Positions 24,433-34,071 of a DNA stretch of 64,000 bases are shown here, piece after piece. The DNA is from SZUA-117 sp964630795. GTDB lineage: Bacteria; Pseudomonadota; Gammaproteobacteria; Steroidobacterales; Woeseiaceae. The notes below the pieces were generated by a model that made no database searches, was not told where the DNA came from, and worked only from the letters and a program-made list of their open reading frames with translations. The stretch covers positions 1 to 64,000 of the forward strand of contig CAZVWF010000002.1 in NCBI GenBank assembly GCA_964630795.1, written 5' to 3'. Both the position numbers and the translations under genes were made by a program. Numbering within the stretch: position 1 is the first letter of the stretch; each line of letters opens with the position of its first letter.

Positions 24433-25638
24433 ATGTCAGTTGCTTGGATTTGTGATGCCGTTCGAACACCGATCGGCCGGTACGGCGGCGGGCTGTCCTC
24501 CATACGGACAGACGACCTCGGTGCGATTCCCATTAAAGCCTTGCTCGAACGCAATGCCGGCATCGATCCGGAATGTATTGACGATATCGTTTACGGCTGC
24601 GCTAACCAGGCGGGGGAGGATAATCGAAACGTTGCCAGGATGTCGGGCCTGCTGGCAGGGTTGCCGACCACGGCACCGGCGGCAACTGTCAATCGCCTTT
24701 GCGGGTCCGGCATGAATGCCGTTGGCAACGTTGCGCATGCGATCCAGGCAGGGCAGGCGGACCTCGCCATTGCCGGTGGTGTTGAGTCCATGTCTCGTGC
24801 GCCGTTTGTCATGGCCAAGGCAATGGCTGCGTTCAGTCGCAACGCCGAGATCTACGATACGACGCTCGGCTGGCGCTTCGTCAATCGAAAGCTCGAGGCG
24901 CAGTACGGGATCGACTCGATGGCCGAGACGGCGGAGAACGTCGCTGACGAATACGATGTTTCCCGGGAAGATCAGGACCAGTTTGCGCTCGGCAGTCAGC
25001 AAAAGGCAGCTGCTGCGATGGCAGACGGCAGGCTTGATGAGGAAATCGTTGCGGTGAGTGTGCCGCAGAGAAAAGGCGATCCGTTGCTGGTCGATACGGA
25101 CGAGCATCCGCGCGTGGAGTCGACGATCGAAGGGCTGGCCAAACTGCGTCCCATCGTTCGCGAGGATGGCAGCGTGACAGCGGGGAATGCAGCCGGCATC
25201 AATGATGGTGCGTGTGCGCTTCTTCTCGCTTCGGACGACGGCGTCAAGGCGCACGATCTCGAACCTCTGGCCCGGGTGGTAGCCTGGGCGTCGGTCGGCG
25301 TGGCGCCGCGCGTAATGGGCATAGGGCCCGTCCCGGCGACGCGCAAGGTACTGGAGATCGCCGATCTCTATCTCGACACGATGGATGTCATTGAATTGAA
25401 TGAAGCATTCGCAGCCCAGGGGCTCGCGGTGCTGCGCGAGCTCGATGTCGACGAAAATGCCGGGCATGTCAATTCTAACGGTGGTGCCATAGCCCTCGGC
25501 CATCCGCTCGGGATGTCCGGTGCCCGGCTCGTCACGACGGCTGCTTATCAGTTACAGCGAACGGGTGGCCGGTATGCGTTGTGCACCATGTGCATCGGCG
25601 TCGGCCAGGGTATCGCCATGATCATCGAGCGCGCATGA
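24433..25638 (+). CDS. Acetyl-CoA/3-oxoadipyl-CoA thiolase
   Basis: The 401-residue thiolase makes or cleaves 3-ketoacyl-CoA. The nucleophilic Cys is in NRLCGSGMNAV at about residue 90, the His in NSNGGAIALGHPLGMSGARL and the second Cys in ALCTMCIGVGQGIAM. The overall wording (AVRTPIGRYGGGL, GCANQAGEDNRNVARM) is closest to PcaF of the beta-ketoadipate pathway, but no other pca genes are near, so a general thiolase is safer. The start ATG at 24433 directly follows the stop of the carrier, with its RBS (GGAGG) inside that gene. Confidence 0.92.
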   Translation: MSVAWICDAVRTPIGRYGGGLSSIRTDDLGAIPIKALLERNAGIDPECIDDIVYGCANQAGEDNRNVARMSGLLAGLPTTAPAATVNRLCGSGMNAVGNVAHAIQAGQADLAIAGGVESMSRAPFVMAKAMAAFSRNAEIYDTTLGWRFVNRKLEAQYGIDSMAETAENVADEYDVSREDQDQFALGSQQKAAAAMADGRLDEEIVAVSVPQRKGDPLLVDTDEHPRVESTIEGLAKLRPIVREDGSVTAGNAAGINDGACALLLASDDGVKAHDLEPLARVVAWASVGVAPRVMGIGPVPATRKVLEIADLYLDTMDVIELNEAFAAQGLAVLRELDVDENAGHVNSNGGAIALGHPLGMSGARLVTTAAYQLQRTGGRYALCTMCIGVGQGIAMIIERA

Positions 25639-26222
25639 GTGAAAGTCTGCCAGACGGCGAATCGCGCAATCTGCGCCTGATCGGCGAGCGTATTCGCGCA
25701 CGCCGCACGACCAAGCTGTTCCTGAAGCAGGAAGTGAGCCGGGAACTCATTCGCGATGCCATCGAGGTGGCCCGCTGGGCGCCCAATCACCACCTCACGG
25801 AGCCGTGGCATTTCTACTTGCTGGGCCCGGAAAAAATCAAAGCCTGCGCAAGTCTGATTGCGAGCCTGGTCCGTGAAACCAAGGGTGATGATGACCTTGC
25901 CGAATTCAAGGAAGCGTCCGCGCTGTCAATGCCGGGTTGGTTGCTGGTGACCTGTGAAAAGTCAGAAGACGAATTACGCCAACGTGAAGACTATGCGTCC
26001 GTGTGTTGCGCGATTCAGAATCTGACGCTTTATCTCGCGGAAGCCAATGTCGCCTGCAAGTGGACGACGGGACTGATTACCCGGGATGAACGATTGTTCT
26101 CGTTGCTTGATATTGATCCGGAGACGACGTTTGTGGTCGGGCTGATCTGGTACGGATTTCCAAAGACATTGCCGACGCAGTCGCGTAAAGCCATTTCTGA
26201 GATCCTGACGGAAACGGATTAG
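25635..26222 (+). CDS. Nitroreductase family protein, YdjA-like
   Basis: The 195-residue flavoprotein begins IRARRTTKLFLKQEVSRELI and has the FMN-site AVARWAPNHHLTEPWHFYLLG (written in relatives as APNHxxxEPWRF). The C-terminal TTFVVGLIWYGFPKTLPTQSRK is also typical. These reductases transfer electrons from NAD(P)H to nitro compounds or quinones; the YdjA branch is compact and lacks an obvious native substrate. ATG at 25635 overlaps the thiolase stop by four bases, and the 3' end overlaps the convergent MFS gene by four bases. Confidence 0.88.
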   Translation: MSESLPDGESRNLRLIGERIRARRTTKLFLKQEVSRELIRDAIEVARWAPNHHLTEPWHFYLLGPEKIKACASLIASLVRETKGDDDLAEFKEASALSMPGWLLVTCEKSEDELRQREDYASVCCAIQNLTLYLAEANVACKWTTGLITRDERLFSLLDIDPETTFVVGLIWYGFPKTLPTQSRKAISEILTETD

Positions 26223-27424
26223 ATGCCCATGCGATCGCGACCCGCGATCAACTGAAAAATCAGGCAGACCAGCAGCACGCTGATACCCGATGCGCCGAGT
26301 ACGACGGCAATATTCATGATGGTGCCCGTGTAAAGGGCGCTGCAGATTATCGCGCTTGCCGCACCTGACAAGCTCTGGATGGTGCCCATGATCGATGATG
26401 CAACACCCGCGATCTCAGGCACAGGATCCAGGGCGATGGCGGTCGCATTGGGAAACAGCATGCCGGTTGCGCCCATGAACAGACATGCGTTACCCCAGAT
26501 CCACCAGAAAGGCGCATCGCCCAGCCAGGCCATCCAGAGCAGTTGTAGTCCCGCGACAGCAGCGACCACCGCCCCGATACCAATCATGTGAATTGCGCCG
26601 AAGCGCTGTAACAGGCGACGATTGATCGAGGAGCCGATCAGAATTGCGACACCGGTCAGCGCGAACAGGAATCCGAAGTTCTTCACCTCGAAACCGTAAA
26701 TCTCAATGATCAGGGCACTCGACCCGCTGATCAGGGCCATGACGCCGACAATGGTCACCATGATGATCGTGACGCCGAAAACGCTGCGCCTGTGAGAAAG
26801 GAATTCCCGGGTACTCTCCCAGAGCTGCCGCATAAAATGTGGCTGTTGTCGGGGCGCTCTCGTCTCGCGCAAAGAGGTCTTGATGCCGTAGAGAATGAGC
26901 AGGCCGGAAATGGCCGTGGCGAAGAACGGTGCTCGCCAGCCCCAGAGTGGTACCAGCATCGAGCCGATCAGTGGTGCAACCATTGGAGCGGCGGTAAATA
27001 CCATGACCATGATTGACATCAGGCGCGCCGATTCCTCGCCACTCGATACATCGCGTACGATTGCCCTGGCCAGCACCATGCCGGCGGATGATCCGACTCC
27101 CTGGATAAACCGTGCAACCAGCATTACCTCGGGGTCGTTGCTGAACGCCGTCACGAACCCGGCCAGGGTAAAAAGACCGATGCCCGCATAGAGCAACGGC
27201 AGCCGGCCGATGCGATCAGATATCAGCCCGAACGGAATCTGTCCTGCGGCCATGCCCGCCACAAACAGCCCCACGACCTGCTGGCCAACGGGCATCGTGG
27301 TCGCCATGTCCCGGACCATTGGCGGGATCGCGGGCAGGCTGATATCGATCGTGAAAGCGACGAGGCCTGTCAGGAGGCCGAGCACGACCACAAAGCGACG
27401 TGACGTTGCCTGAGACTGATTCAC
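26219..27424 (-). CDS. MFS multidrug effflux transporter, Bcr/CflA family
   Basis: The 401-residue protein has twelve hydrophobic segments. The first span ends TIDISLPAIPPMVRDM, the hallmark of Bcr/CflA drug exporters, and the loop 2-3 motif is GLISDRIGRLPLLYAG (consensus GxxxDRxGRrp). FIQGVGSSAGMVLARAIVRD follows as the antiporter-type motif C. It is on the opposite strand to its neighbours, ending in overlap with the nitroreductase. Hydrophobic drugs or metabolites are the likely substrates; no further detail can be read. Confidence 0.93.
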   Translation of the reverse strand: MNQSQATSRRFVVVLGLLTGLVAFTIDISLPAIPPMVRDMATTMPVGQQVVGLFVAGMAAGQIPFGLISDRIGRLPLLYAGIGLFTLAGFVTAFSNDPEVMLVARFIQGVGSSAGMVLARAIVRDVSSGEESARLMSIMVMVFTAAPMVAPLIGSMLVPLWGWRAPFFATAISGLLILYGIKTSLRETRAPRQQPHFMRQLWESTREFLSHRRSVFGVTIIMVTIVGVMALISGSSALIIEIYGFEVKNFGFLFALTGVAILIGSSINRRLLQRFGAIHMIGIGAVVAAVAGLQLLWMAWLGDAPFWWIWGNACLFMGATGMLFPNATAIALDPVPEIAGVASSIMGTIQSLSGAASAIICSALYTGTIMNIAVVLGASGISVLLVCLIFQLIAGRDRMGI

Positions 27425-27494
27425 GATGTCACCGCAGCGCTCGCTGCAGACCGGTTAATCATGCGGATATTCGCGGAGAAGCCAGTGGCCTGTT

Positions 27495-28700
27495 CTACAG
27501 GCGCCGGCCGGCAACGTAAAGCGCTGTCAACCCATTGCTGCCGAGCCAGTAGGAGAGTTCCTGCGGGTGACCGATCTCCCAGGTTGCCAGATCGGCACGC
27601 TTGCCGACCTCAATCGTGCCGCGGTCCTCAAGACCCAGGGCCCGTGCTGCATTGCAAGTGACACCGGCGAGACACTCCTCGGGTGTCAGGCGGAACACGC
27701 TGCTGGCCAGGGTCATTGCTGTCCGTATCGAACAAACCGGTGAGGTGCCCGGGTTGCAGTCGGTGGCCACGGCGACAGGAACGCCATTCGCGCGTAATGC
27801 CTCGAGGGGCGGCAACTGGGTTTCGCCAAGCGTCAGGAATGCGCCCGGCAACAAAACGGCAACGGTGCCGGCAGCGGCAAGCGCCTCGACACCGGACTGA
27901 TTCGTGTACTCGATATGGTCCGCTGACAACGCATTGAATTCGGCAGCGAGAGCCGCACCGCCGGAATCGCTCAGCTGGTCGGCGTGCAGTTTGACGGGCA
28001 GGTTAAGCGCCGCTGCGCAGTCGAAAACGCGCCTCACCTGGTCGGGCGAGAAGGCGATCGGCTCACAATAGGCGTCGACGGCATCTGCAAGATTCTGCGC
28101 CGCGATGGCGGGCATTATTTCGTTGCAAACCAGGTCGATGTAATCGTCCGATCTGTCCCGAAATTCCGTCGGAACTGTGTGTGCACCGAGAAACGTATTG
28201 ATGACGGATAGACCGGATTCGCCACCGAGTGTACGGGCAACGTCGAGCATCCGGCATTCGACATCCAGGTTGAGGCCATAGCCTGATTTGATTTCAACCG
28301 TCCCGCAGCCCTCTGACCTGAGAATAAAGAGTCGTCGCCGGGTCTGTTCGATCAGTGTATCGGGGCTCGCCTCTCGTGTCGCATTGACGGTCGACATGAT
28401 ACCGCCGCCGGCACGCGCAATGTCTTCATAGGACGCCCCACCAAGGCGCTGCTCGAATTCTGCGGCACGATTGCCGGCGAAAACGAGATGGGTGTGGCAA
28501 TCGATCAGTGCGGGTGTGAGCCATTGGCCGGGCAGCGATATCCGCGAGGCGATGTCGTTCGCCGGCAGGTCGGACATTGCGCCGACCCAGGCAATCCGTC
28601 CGTCGGCAACGCCAACGCCGGCATCGGCAATAACACTGTAACGGCCGTCGACCATCGTCGCGACGTTAACGTCGGCCAGGAGTAAATCGAACGCAGGCAT
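27495..28700 (-). CDS. hutI: Imidazolonepropionase
   Basis: The 401-residue amidohydrolase opens the ring of imidazolone propionate to N-formimino-glutamate, the third step of histidine degradation. Motifs are LIDCHTHLVFAGNRAAEFEQRLGG (seen in parts: CHTHLVFAGNR, EFEQRLGG), KSGYGLN, HADQLSDSGGAALA and ATDCNPGTSPV, with metal-binding His and Asp in place. The start ATG at 28700 is chosen over an upstream in-frame one because it begins the conserved MPAFDLLLADV. It diverges from hutF; the 76 bases between contain the HutC-type palindrome. Confidence 0.96.
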   Translation of the reverse strand: MPAFDLLLADVNVATMVDGRYSVIADAGVGVADGRIAWVGAMSDLPANDIASRISLPGQWLTPALIDCHTHLVFAGNRAAEFEQRLGGASYEDIARAGGGIMSTVNATREASPDTLIEQTRRRLFILRSEGCGTVEIKSGYGLNLDVECRMLDVARTLGGESGLSVINTFLGAHTVPTEFRDRSDDYIDLVCNEIMPAIAAQNLADAVDAYCEPIAFSPDQVRRVFDCAAALNLPVKLHADQLSDSGGAALAAEFNALSADHIEYTNQSGVEALAAAGTVAVLLPGAFLTLGETQLPPLEALRANGVPVAVATDCNPGTSPVCSIRTAMTLASSVFRLTPEECLAGVTCNAARALGLEDRGTIEVGKRADLATWEIGHPQELSYWLGSNGLTALYVAGRRL

Positions 28701-28747
28701 GCACTTCTCAAGCCAGGATTTGCATGCGACGTTAGCATGCACTAGCC

Positions 28748-28757
28748 TGTATATACA
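28748..28757. promoter_or_regulatory. HutC-type operator palindrome
   Basis: The perfect palindrome TGTATATACA lies in the 76-base space between the divergent hutI and hutF starts. Known HutC operators in Pseudomonas and enteric bacteria have a core of TGTAT-n-TACA type, so this is the expected site for the HutC encoded at 30141. It would control both directions and be released by urocanate. No perfect sigma-70 hexamers were seen around it; the palindrome itself could overlap a -10 element. Confidence 0.7.
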
Positions 28758-28776
28758 ACCTCACTGAAGACCTGTA

Positions 28777-30144
28777 ATGACAACGATTTTCGCAAGACTG
28801 GCACTGACATCCGGCGGCTGGGCCGAGAATGTCCGGATCGGCGTCAACGGCCGCCTGATCGACAGCGTATCCACCGACGCTGTACCGGACGCCGGGGACG
28901 TTGAGGTCGGTATCGCCATTCCCGGGCTCGCGAATGCACACAGTCATGCCTTTCAACGCGCGTTGGCGGGTCATACCGAACAACGGGCACCGGGCGACAA
29001 GGATAATTTCTGGACCTGGCGGGCGAGGATGTATGCGCTGGCCGGGAGCATCGACGCTGAAGCAACCGAAATCATCGCCCGCCAGGCCTATACGGAAATG
29101 GTGGCCACCGGGTATACGGCGGTCGCCGAGTTTCACTACCTGCACAATCAGCCAGGCGAATCCGGTCCATCCGAGGCGATGTTTGAGGCACTGGCGAATG
29201 CGGCGGCGGATGCCGGTATTCGATTGACCTACATCCCGGTTCTGTATGAGCGCGCCGGATTCGATAACGAATTGCCGAGCCGGGAACAGCAGAGATTTGT
29301 CAGGACGCTGGAAGAATTTATCGCACACTACGATACGGTCACAGCGGCCTGTCGCGAGGGTGTTCGCACAGGTATCGGTGTGCACAGTTTGCGGGCTGTC
29401 ACGCCAGAATCGCTGAAAAAAGTCGCTGCCATTGCTGCGCGCGATAAGGCGCCGATGCATTTGCATATCGCCGAGCAAACGAAAGAAGCGGAGGACTGCC
29501 TTGCCGTTCTCGGCAAATACCCGGTTGAATGGCTGATGGACAACTGCGAGGTAGACGAACGCTGGTGCCTCGTGCATGCGACACACACCAACCGCAACGA
29601 ACAGGTCGCAATCGCTGAGCGTCGTGCAGTGGTTTGCCTTTGCCCGAGTACGGAAGCGAACCTTGGTGATGGTCTCTTCATGCTGCAGCACTTCCTGGAA
29701 CATGGCGGCCGAATCGCGATTGGCTCCGACAGCAATGTGTCAATTAATCCGTTCGAGGAATTACGCTGGCTTGAATACGGCCAGCGATTGGCCGGGCAGG
29801 CGCGAAATATCGCGGCAATTCATCGACCCGAAACCGGCCGCAGCCTTTTCGAACTCGCACTGGAGGGCGGGGCTGCCACATGCGGTAACGATCGTCGGCA
29901 CATCGTTGAGGGCGCCAACGCCGACCTGGTGATACTCGACGATGACAGTCCCGTGCTCGCAGGTCATTCCATGCGTTCACTTCTGGATGCGCTGGTGTTT
30001 TCGGGATTCACACTCCCGATTGACCGGGTGATGGTAAACGGCGCCTGGCAAGTCGTGGATGGCCAGCATATCGGCGAGGAAACATCGCGGCAGCCATACG
30101 TCGAGTTGGTCAGGACGCTCGATCTCGAAAAGGTGATCGCATGA
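28777..30144 (+). CDS. hutF: Formimidoylglutamate deiminase
   Basis: The 455-residue amidohydrolase deiminates N-formimino-glutamate to N-formylglutamate and ammonia. Motifs are GLANAHSHAFQRALAG (metal HxH), HLHIAEQTKEAEDC, LVHATHTN and GSDSNVSINPFEELRW. Having HutF and HutG instead of HutE or FTCD defines the five-step pathway. The stop overlaps hutC by four bases. Start ATG at 28777 is 20 bases from the operator palindrome. Confidence 0.95.
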   Translation: MTTIFARLALTSGGWAENVRIGVNGRLIDSVSTDAVPDAGDVEVGIAIPGLANAHSHAFQRALAGHTEQRAPGDKDNFWTWRARMYALAGSIDAEATEIIARQAYTEMVATGYTAVAEFHYLHNQPGESGPSEAMFEALANAAADAGIRLTYIPVLYERAGFDNELPSREQQRFVRTLEEFIAHYDTVTAACREGVRTGIGVHSLRAVTPESLKKVAAIAARDKAPMHLHIAEQTKEAEDCLAVLGKYPVEWLMDNCEVDERWCLVHATHTNRNEQVAIAERRAVVCLCPSTEANLGDGLFMLQHFLEHGGRIAIGSDSNVSINPFEELRWLEYGQRLAGQARNIAAIHRPETGRSLFELALEGGAATCGNDRRHIVEGANADLVILDDDSPVLAGHSMRSLLDALVFSGFTLPIDRVMVNGAWQVVDGQHIGEETSRQPYVELVRTLDLEKVIA

Positions 30145-30878
30145 GTTCGACGACGATTCCGCGTTACCGGCAGCTCAAGGAGTTGATCATTCGGCGCATT
30201 TCCACCGGTGAACTACAGCCGCGCGACCGTGTGCCGTCGGAAAACGAACTCGTCGACAGCACCGGCGTTTCGCGAATGACGGCGAACCGCGCGCTGCGCG
30301 AACTGACTGATGAGGGTTATGTGGAGCGCGTGGCCGGTGTCGGGACCTTCGTCGCTGACTTCAAAACCGGTCTGCACGTACTCGAAGTGCGCAACATTGC
30401 TGACGAGATTGCGAAGCGGGGTAACAGGCACTCGGCCAAACTGTTGTCCTGCGATGAAGTCGAGGCAGATGAGAATGCAGCCGAAGTGTTGCGATGTGAC
30501 CTGGCAGCACGGCTCATGCACGTGCGCCTGGTGCATTGTGAAAACGATACGCCGATGCAACTCGAGGATCGTTACGTCGTTCCCGATTTTGCCCCGGATT
30601 TTCTGGATGCCGACTTTGCGGCCACGACGCCGAGCGCCTACCTGAGCTCGATATCGCCATTGCAGGAAGCCGAGCACGTCGTGCGAGCGTCCATGCCGGA
30701 CGCCCTGACCCGGCAACAGCTGGATATGCAGGAGGGCGAGCCCTGTCTCGTCGTTACCCGACGCACCTGGGCGCATGGTCGCCCCGTCACATTTGCGCGA
30801 CTTTGCCACCCCGGCAGTCGCTTTGAACTATCGGGTCACTATGCGCCGCCGGGCGCAGAGGCCCTGACACTGGAGTAA
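30141..30878 (+). CDS. hutC: Histidine utilization repressor, GntR family
   Basis: The 245-residue regulator has an N-terminal GntR winged helix (RYRQLKELIIRRISTGEL, ENELVDSTGVSRMTANRALREL) and a C-terminal UTRA ligand domain (EDRYVVPDFAPDFLDADF, ARLCHPGSRFELSGHY). The family represses hut genes until urocanate binds. It is embedded between hutF and hutU, overlapping hutF by four bases, so it represses its own operon, with the palindrome at 28748 as likely site. Confidence 0.95.
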   Translation: MSSTTIPRYRQLKELIIRRISTGELQPRDRVPSENELVDSTGVSRMTANRALRELTDEGYVERVAGVGTFVADFKTGLHVLEVRNIADEIAKRGNRHSAKLLSCDEVEADENAAEVLRCDLAARLMHVRLVHCENDTPMQLEDRYVVPDFAPDFLDADFAATTPSAYLSSISPLQEAEHVVRASMPDALTRQQLDMQEGEPCLVVTRRTWAHGRPVTFARLCHPGSRFELSGHYAPPGAEALTLE

Positions 30879-30883
30879 CAGGA

Positions 30884-32551
30884 ATGAGTGAAGGAAAAGC
30901 GCGGCCGGTCAAAGCGCCGACCGGCACCGACATCCGGGCGAAAAGCTGGCTGACCGAGGCACCGCTAAGGATGATCATGAACAACCTCGACCCGGAGGTC
31001 GCCGAGCGACCGGACGATCTCGTGGTCTACGGGGGTATTGGCAAGGCAGCGCGCAACTGGACCTGCTTTGACAAGATTGTGGAAACACTCGAACAGCTCG
31101 AGTCCGATCAGACTCTGCTCGTTCAGTCAGGAAAACCGGTCGGGGTATTCCAGACGCACAAGGATGCACCGCGCGTTCTGATTGCGAACTCGAATCTCGT
31201 GCCGGCCTGGTCGAACTGGGAACACTTTCGCGAGCTCGACCAAAAAGGTCTGATGATGTACGGCCAGATGACGGCAGGCTCATGGATCTATATCGGTAGC
31301 CAGGGAATTGTCCAGGGCACCTATGAGACTTTTGCCGAGATGGGTCGCCAGCACTTCGACGGCGACCTTGCGGGCCGGTGGATCCTGACGGCGGGCCTCG
31401 GTGGTATGGGTGGCGCACAGCCACTGGCGGCGACGATGGCGGGGGCATCCATGCTGGCGATCGAATGCCAGTCCGACCGTATCGATAAACGGCTCCAAAC
31501 CGGCTACCTCGACCAGCGTGCCGAATCGCTCGACGATGCGCTCGCCATGATTGACGCCGCCGTCAGCGATAAGGCAGCCGTATCGATCGGATTGCTGGGT
31601 AACGCGGCAGAAATCCTGCCCGAGTTACTGGAAAGAGGTATTCGCCCCGATGCCCTGACCGACCAGACGTCAGCGCACGACCCGGCGAACGGTTACCTGC
31701 CCGCCGGGTGGACGGTGGAGGAATGGCTCGACAAGCGAGCGAATGACCCGGCTGCCGTCGTCGAAGCTGCGGAGGCATCAATGGCGGTCCATGTGCGTGC
31801 AATGCTCGAGTTCAATGCAATGGGTGTGCCGACCTTCGACTATGGCAACAATATTCGGCAGGTTGCCTTGGATCAGGGCATCGAGAATGCATTCGACTTT
31901 CCGGGCTTCGTTCCGGCCTACGTGCGGCCCTTGTTCTGCCGGGGCGTTGGCCCGTTTCGATGGGCAGCGTTGTCCGGCGATCCGGAAGATATTTACAAGA
32001 CTGATGCCAAGGTGAAGGAACTGATTCCGGGTGACACGCATCTGCATAACTGGCTCGACAAGGCCCGTGAACGCATCCACTTTCAGGGGCTGCCATCGCG
32101 AATCTGCTGGGTCGGACTGGGACAACGGCACAGGCTCGGGCTTGCGTTCAACGAGATGGTCCGCAACGGTGAATTGAAGGCGCCGGTCGTGATCGGTCGG
32201 GATCACCTCGACAGTGGCAGTGTCGCGAGCCCGAATCGTGAAACCGAGTCCATGTGCGACGGTTCCGATGCCGTTTCAGACTGGCCACTCCTGAATGCCT
32301 TGCTCAACACGGCGAGCGGGGCGACCTGGGTGTCTTTCCATCATGGCGGCGGTGTCGGCATGGGCTACTCGCAACATGCGGGCCTCGTGATCGTCTGCGA
32401 TGGCACGGACGATGCGGCGGCACGAATCGGTCGGGTTCTCTGGAATGATCCCGCAAGTGGCGTCATGCGGCATGCTGATGCCGGCTATCAGGAGGCTATC
32501 GATTGCGCGCGGGAGCACGATCTCAACCTACCCATGATCGGAGGTGAGTGA
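30884..32551 (+). CDS. hutU: Urocanate hydratase
   Basis: The 555-residue enzyme uses NAD+ as an electrophile to convert urocanate to imidazolone propionate. Seen are the start KAPTGTDIRAKSWLTEAPLRM, the substrate loop LVPAWSNWEHFRELDQKGL (parts: PAWSNWEHF), ILTAGLGGMGGAQPLA in the NAD domain, TDQTSAHDPANGYLPAGW and the late WVSFHHGGGVGMGYSQHAG. Length is normal. It starts six bases after hutC and its stop shares one base with the hutH start. Confidence 0.97.
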   Translation: MSEGKARPVKAPTGTDIRAKSWLTEAPLRMIMNNLDPEVAERPDDLVVYGGIGKAARNWTCFDKIVETLEQLESDQTLLVQSGKPVGVFQTHKDAPRVLIANSNLVPAWSNWEHFRELDQKGLMMYGQMTAGSWIYIGSQGIVQGTYETFAEMGRQHFDGDLAGRWILTAGLGGMGGAQPLAATMAGASMLAIECQSDRIDKRLQTGYLDQRAESLDDALAMIDAAVSDKAAVSIGLLGNAAEILPELLERGIRPDALTDQTSAHDPANGYLPAGWTVEEWLDKRANDPAAVVEAAEASMAVHVRAMLEFNAMGVPTFDYGNNIRQVALDQGIENAFDFPGFVPAYVRPLFCRGVGPFRWAALSGDPEDIYKTDAKVKELIPGDTHLHNWLDKARERIHFQGLPSRICWVGLGQRHRLGLAFNEMVRNGELKAPVVIGRDHLDSGSVASPNRETESMCDGSDAVSDWPLLNALLNTASGATWVSFHHGGGVGMGYSQHAGLVIVCDGTDDAAARIGRVLWNDPASGVMRHADAGYQEAIDCAREHDLNLPMIGGE

Positions 32552-34071
32552 TGGGAATGATTGAAGTCGGTCGGGATCGATTGCGGCTTGCACAACTGAG
32601 AGCTGCCTGGCTGAACCCGCTCGATGTTGCGATTTCCGACAATGCACGCAAGCGAATCGTCGCATCGAACCAGGCTGTCGGCGCCGCCCTCGAAGGCGGC
32701 GACCAGGTCTATGGTGTCAATACCGGTTTTGGTCTGCTGGCCAATGTTCGGGTCAGTGATGATGAACTTGATCATTTGCAGGACAACCTGATTCGCTCTC
32801 ACGCGGTCGGCCTGGGAGAGTTGTTGCCGGATAACGTTGTCAGGCTCGTGATGTTGATGAAGCTAAAGGCGCTCTCGGAAGGCTACTCCGGCGTGCGACC
32901 CGAACTCGTCGACATGCTGTGCACATTGCTGAACAAAGGCATCTATCCGACGATACCGCGGCAGGGGTCTGTCGGTGCTTCGGGTGACCTGGCACCACTG
33001 GCGCACATGTCCCTGGCATTGATCGGGGAAGGCACTGTCCGTGTCGACGGCGTTGAAATGGCAGCGCAGAAAGCGCTCGCCTTGGCCGGTATCGAGCCGA
33101 TTCGCCTGGCGCCGAAAGAGGGGCTGGCATTGCTCAACGGTACCCAGGTATCCACTGCGATTGCGCTGGCAGCCGCATTTCGAACGGAAAATCTGATGGC
33201 GGCCGCGTTGACGGCTGGTGCAATGTCGACGGATGCCATCAAGGGCAGCGACAGTCCGTTCGATCCGCGCATACATGCAATCCGCGGCCACCAGGGGCAA
33301 ATGGATATCGCCGGCATGCTGCGGACATTGCTCGACGGTAGCGACATTCGCGCGTCACATGTCGATTGCGACCGCGTTCAGGACCCATACTCGATTCGTT
33401 GTCAGCCGCAAGTCATGGGCGCATGCCTCGATGCGCTGCGCCATGCCTGTTCGCTGCTGGAAATTGAAGCAAGTGCCGTGACGGATAATCCACTGGTCTT
33501 CGACGATGCGATTCTTTCCAGCGGTAATTTTCACGCCGAACCGGTGGCATTCGCCGCCGATCATCTCGCTTTATCGATCGCGGAGATCGGGGCATTGTCT
33601 GAAAGGCGCATTGCCTTGCTGGTCGATCCTCACATGTCTGGCTTGCCGGCATTTCTCGTCAAAGAGAGCGGGCTCAACTCAGGCTTCATGATGGTTCAGA
33701 TTGTTGCCGCTGCATTGGCGTCGGAGAACAAGACGCTGGCGCATCCGGCAAGCGTGGACAGTTTGCCGACATCGGCGAACCAGGAGGACCACGTCAGCAT
33801 GGCAACGTTCGCAGCGAGCCGGCTGCACCAGATGATCGACAATGTTGCCGGCATCGTGGCCATCGAGTTGCTGTCTGCCGCGCAGGGAATTGACTTCCAT
33901 CATCCGAAAGAGAGTTCGCCGCTGCTCAAAGACTCGCATGCCAGGATTCGCGAATTATCAGCACGGTTTGAGACCGACCGATCACTCAAGCCGGACGTCG
34001 ATGGCGTTGCCGAGCTCATCGAGTCGGGGGCTTTCTATGCGCAATGCGCGGACGTACTGCCGTCCGCATGA
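32551..34071 (+). CDS. hutH: Histidine ammonia-lyase
   Basis: The 506-residue enzyme eliminates ammonia from histidine to give urocanate. The Ala-Ser-Gly that forms the MIO cofactor is present in GSVGASGDLAPLAHM at about residue 143. YGVNTGFGLLA, DNPLVF, GNFHAEP and QEDHVSM also match the family. ATG at 32551 is chosen over an in-frame GTG three bases upstream because it overlaps the hutU stop (TGATG) and follows GGAGGTGA six bases earlier. The stop overlaps hutG by four bases. Confidence 0.97.
   Translation: MGMIEVGRDRLRLAQLRAAWLNPLDVAISDNARKRIVASNQAVGAALEGGDQVYGVNTGFGLLANVRVSDDELDHLQDNLIRSHAVGLGELLPDNVVRLVMLMKLKALSEGYSGVRPELVDMLCTLLNKGIYPTIPRQGSVGASGDLAPLAHMSLALIGEGTVRVDGVEMAAQKALALAGIEPIRLAPKEGLALLNGTQVSTAIALAAAFRTENLMAAALTAGAMSTDAIKGSDSPFDPRIHAIRGHQGQMDIAGMLRTLLDGSDIRASHVDCDRVQDPYSIRCQPQVMGACLDALRHACSLLEIEASAVTDNPLVFDDAILSSGNFHAEPVAFAADHLALSIAEIGALSERRIALLVDPHMSGLPAFLVKESGLNSGFMMVQIVAAALASENKTLAHPASVDSLPTSANQEDHVSMATFAASRLHQMIDNVAGIVAIELLSAAQGIDFHHPKESSPLLKDSHARIRELSARFETDRSLKPDVDGVAELIESGAFYAQCADVLPSA

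Noticed and set aside
24436..25503. Reverse open frame of 355 codons
   Set aside because: Antisense to the thiolase gene with full catalytic motifs.
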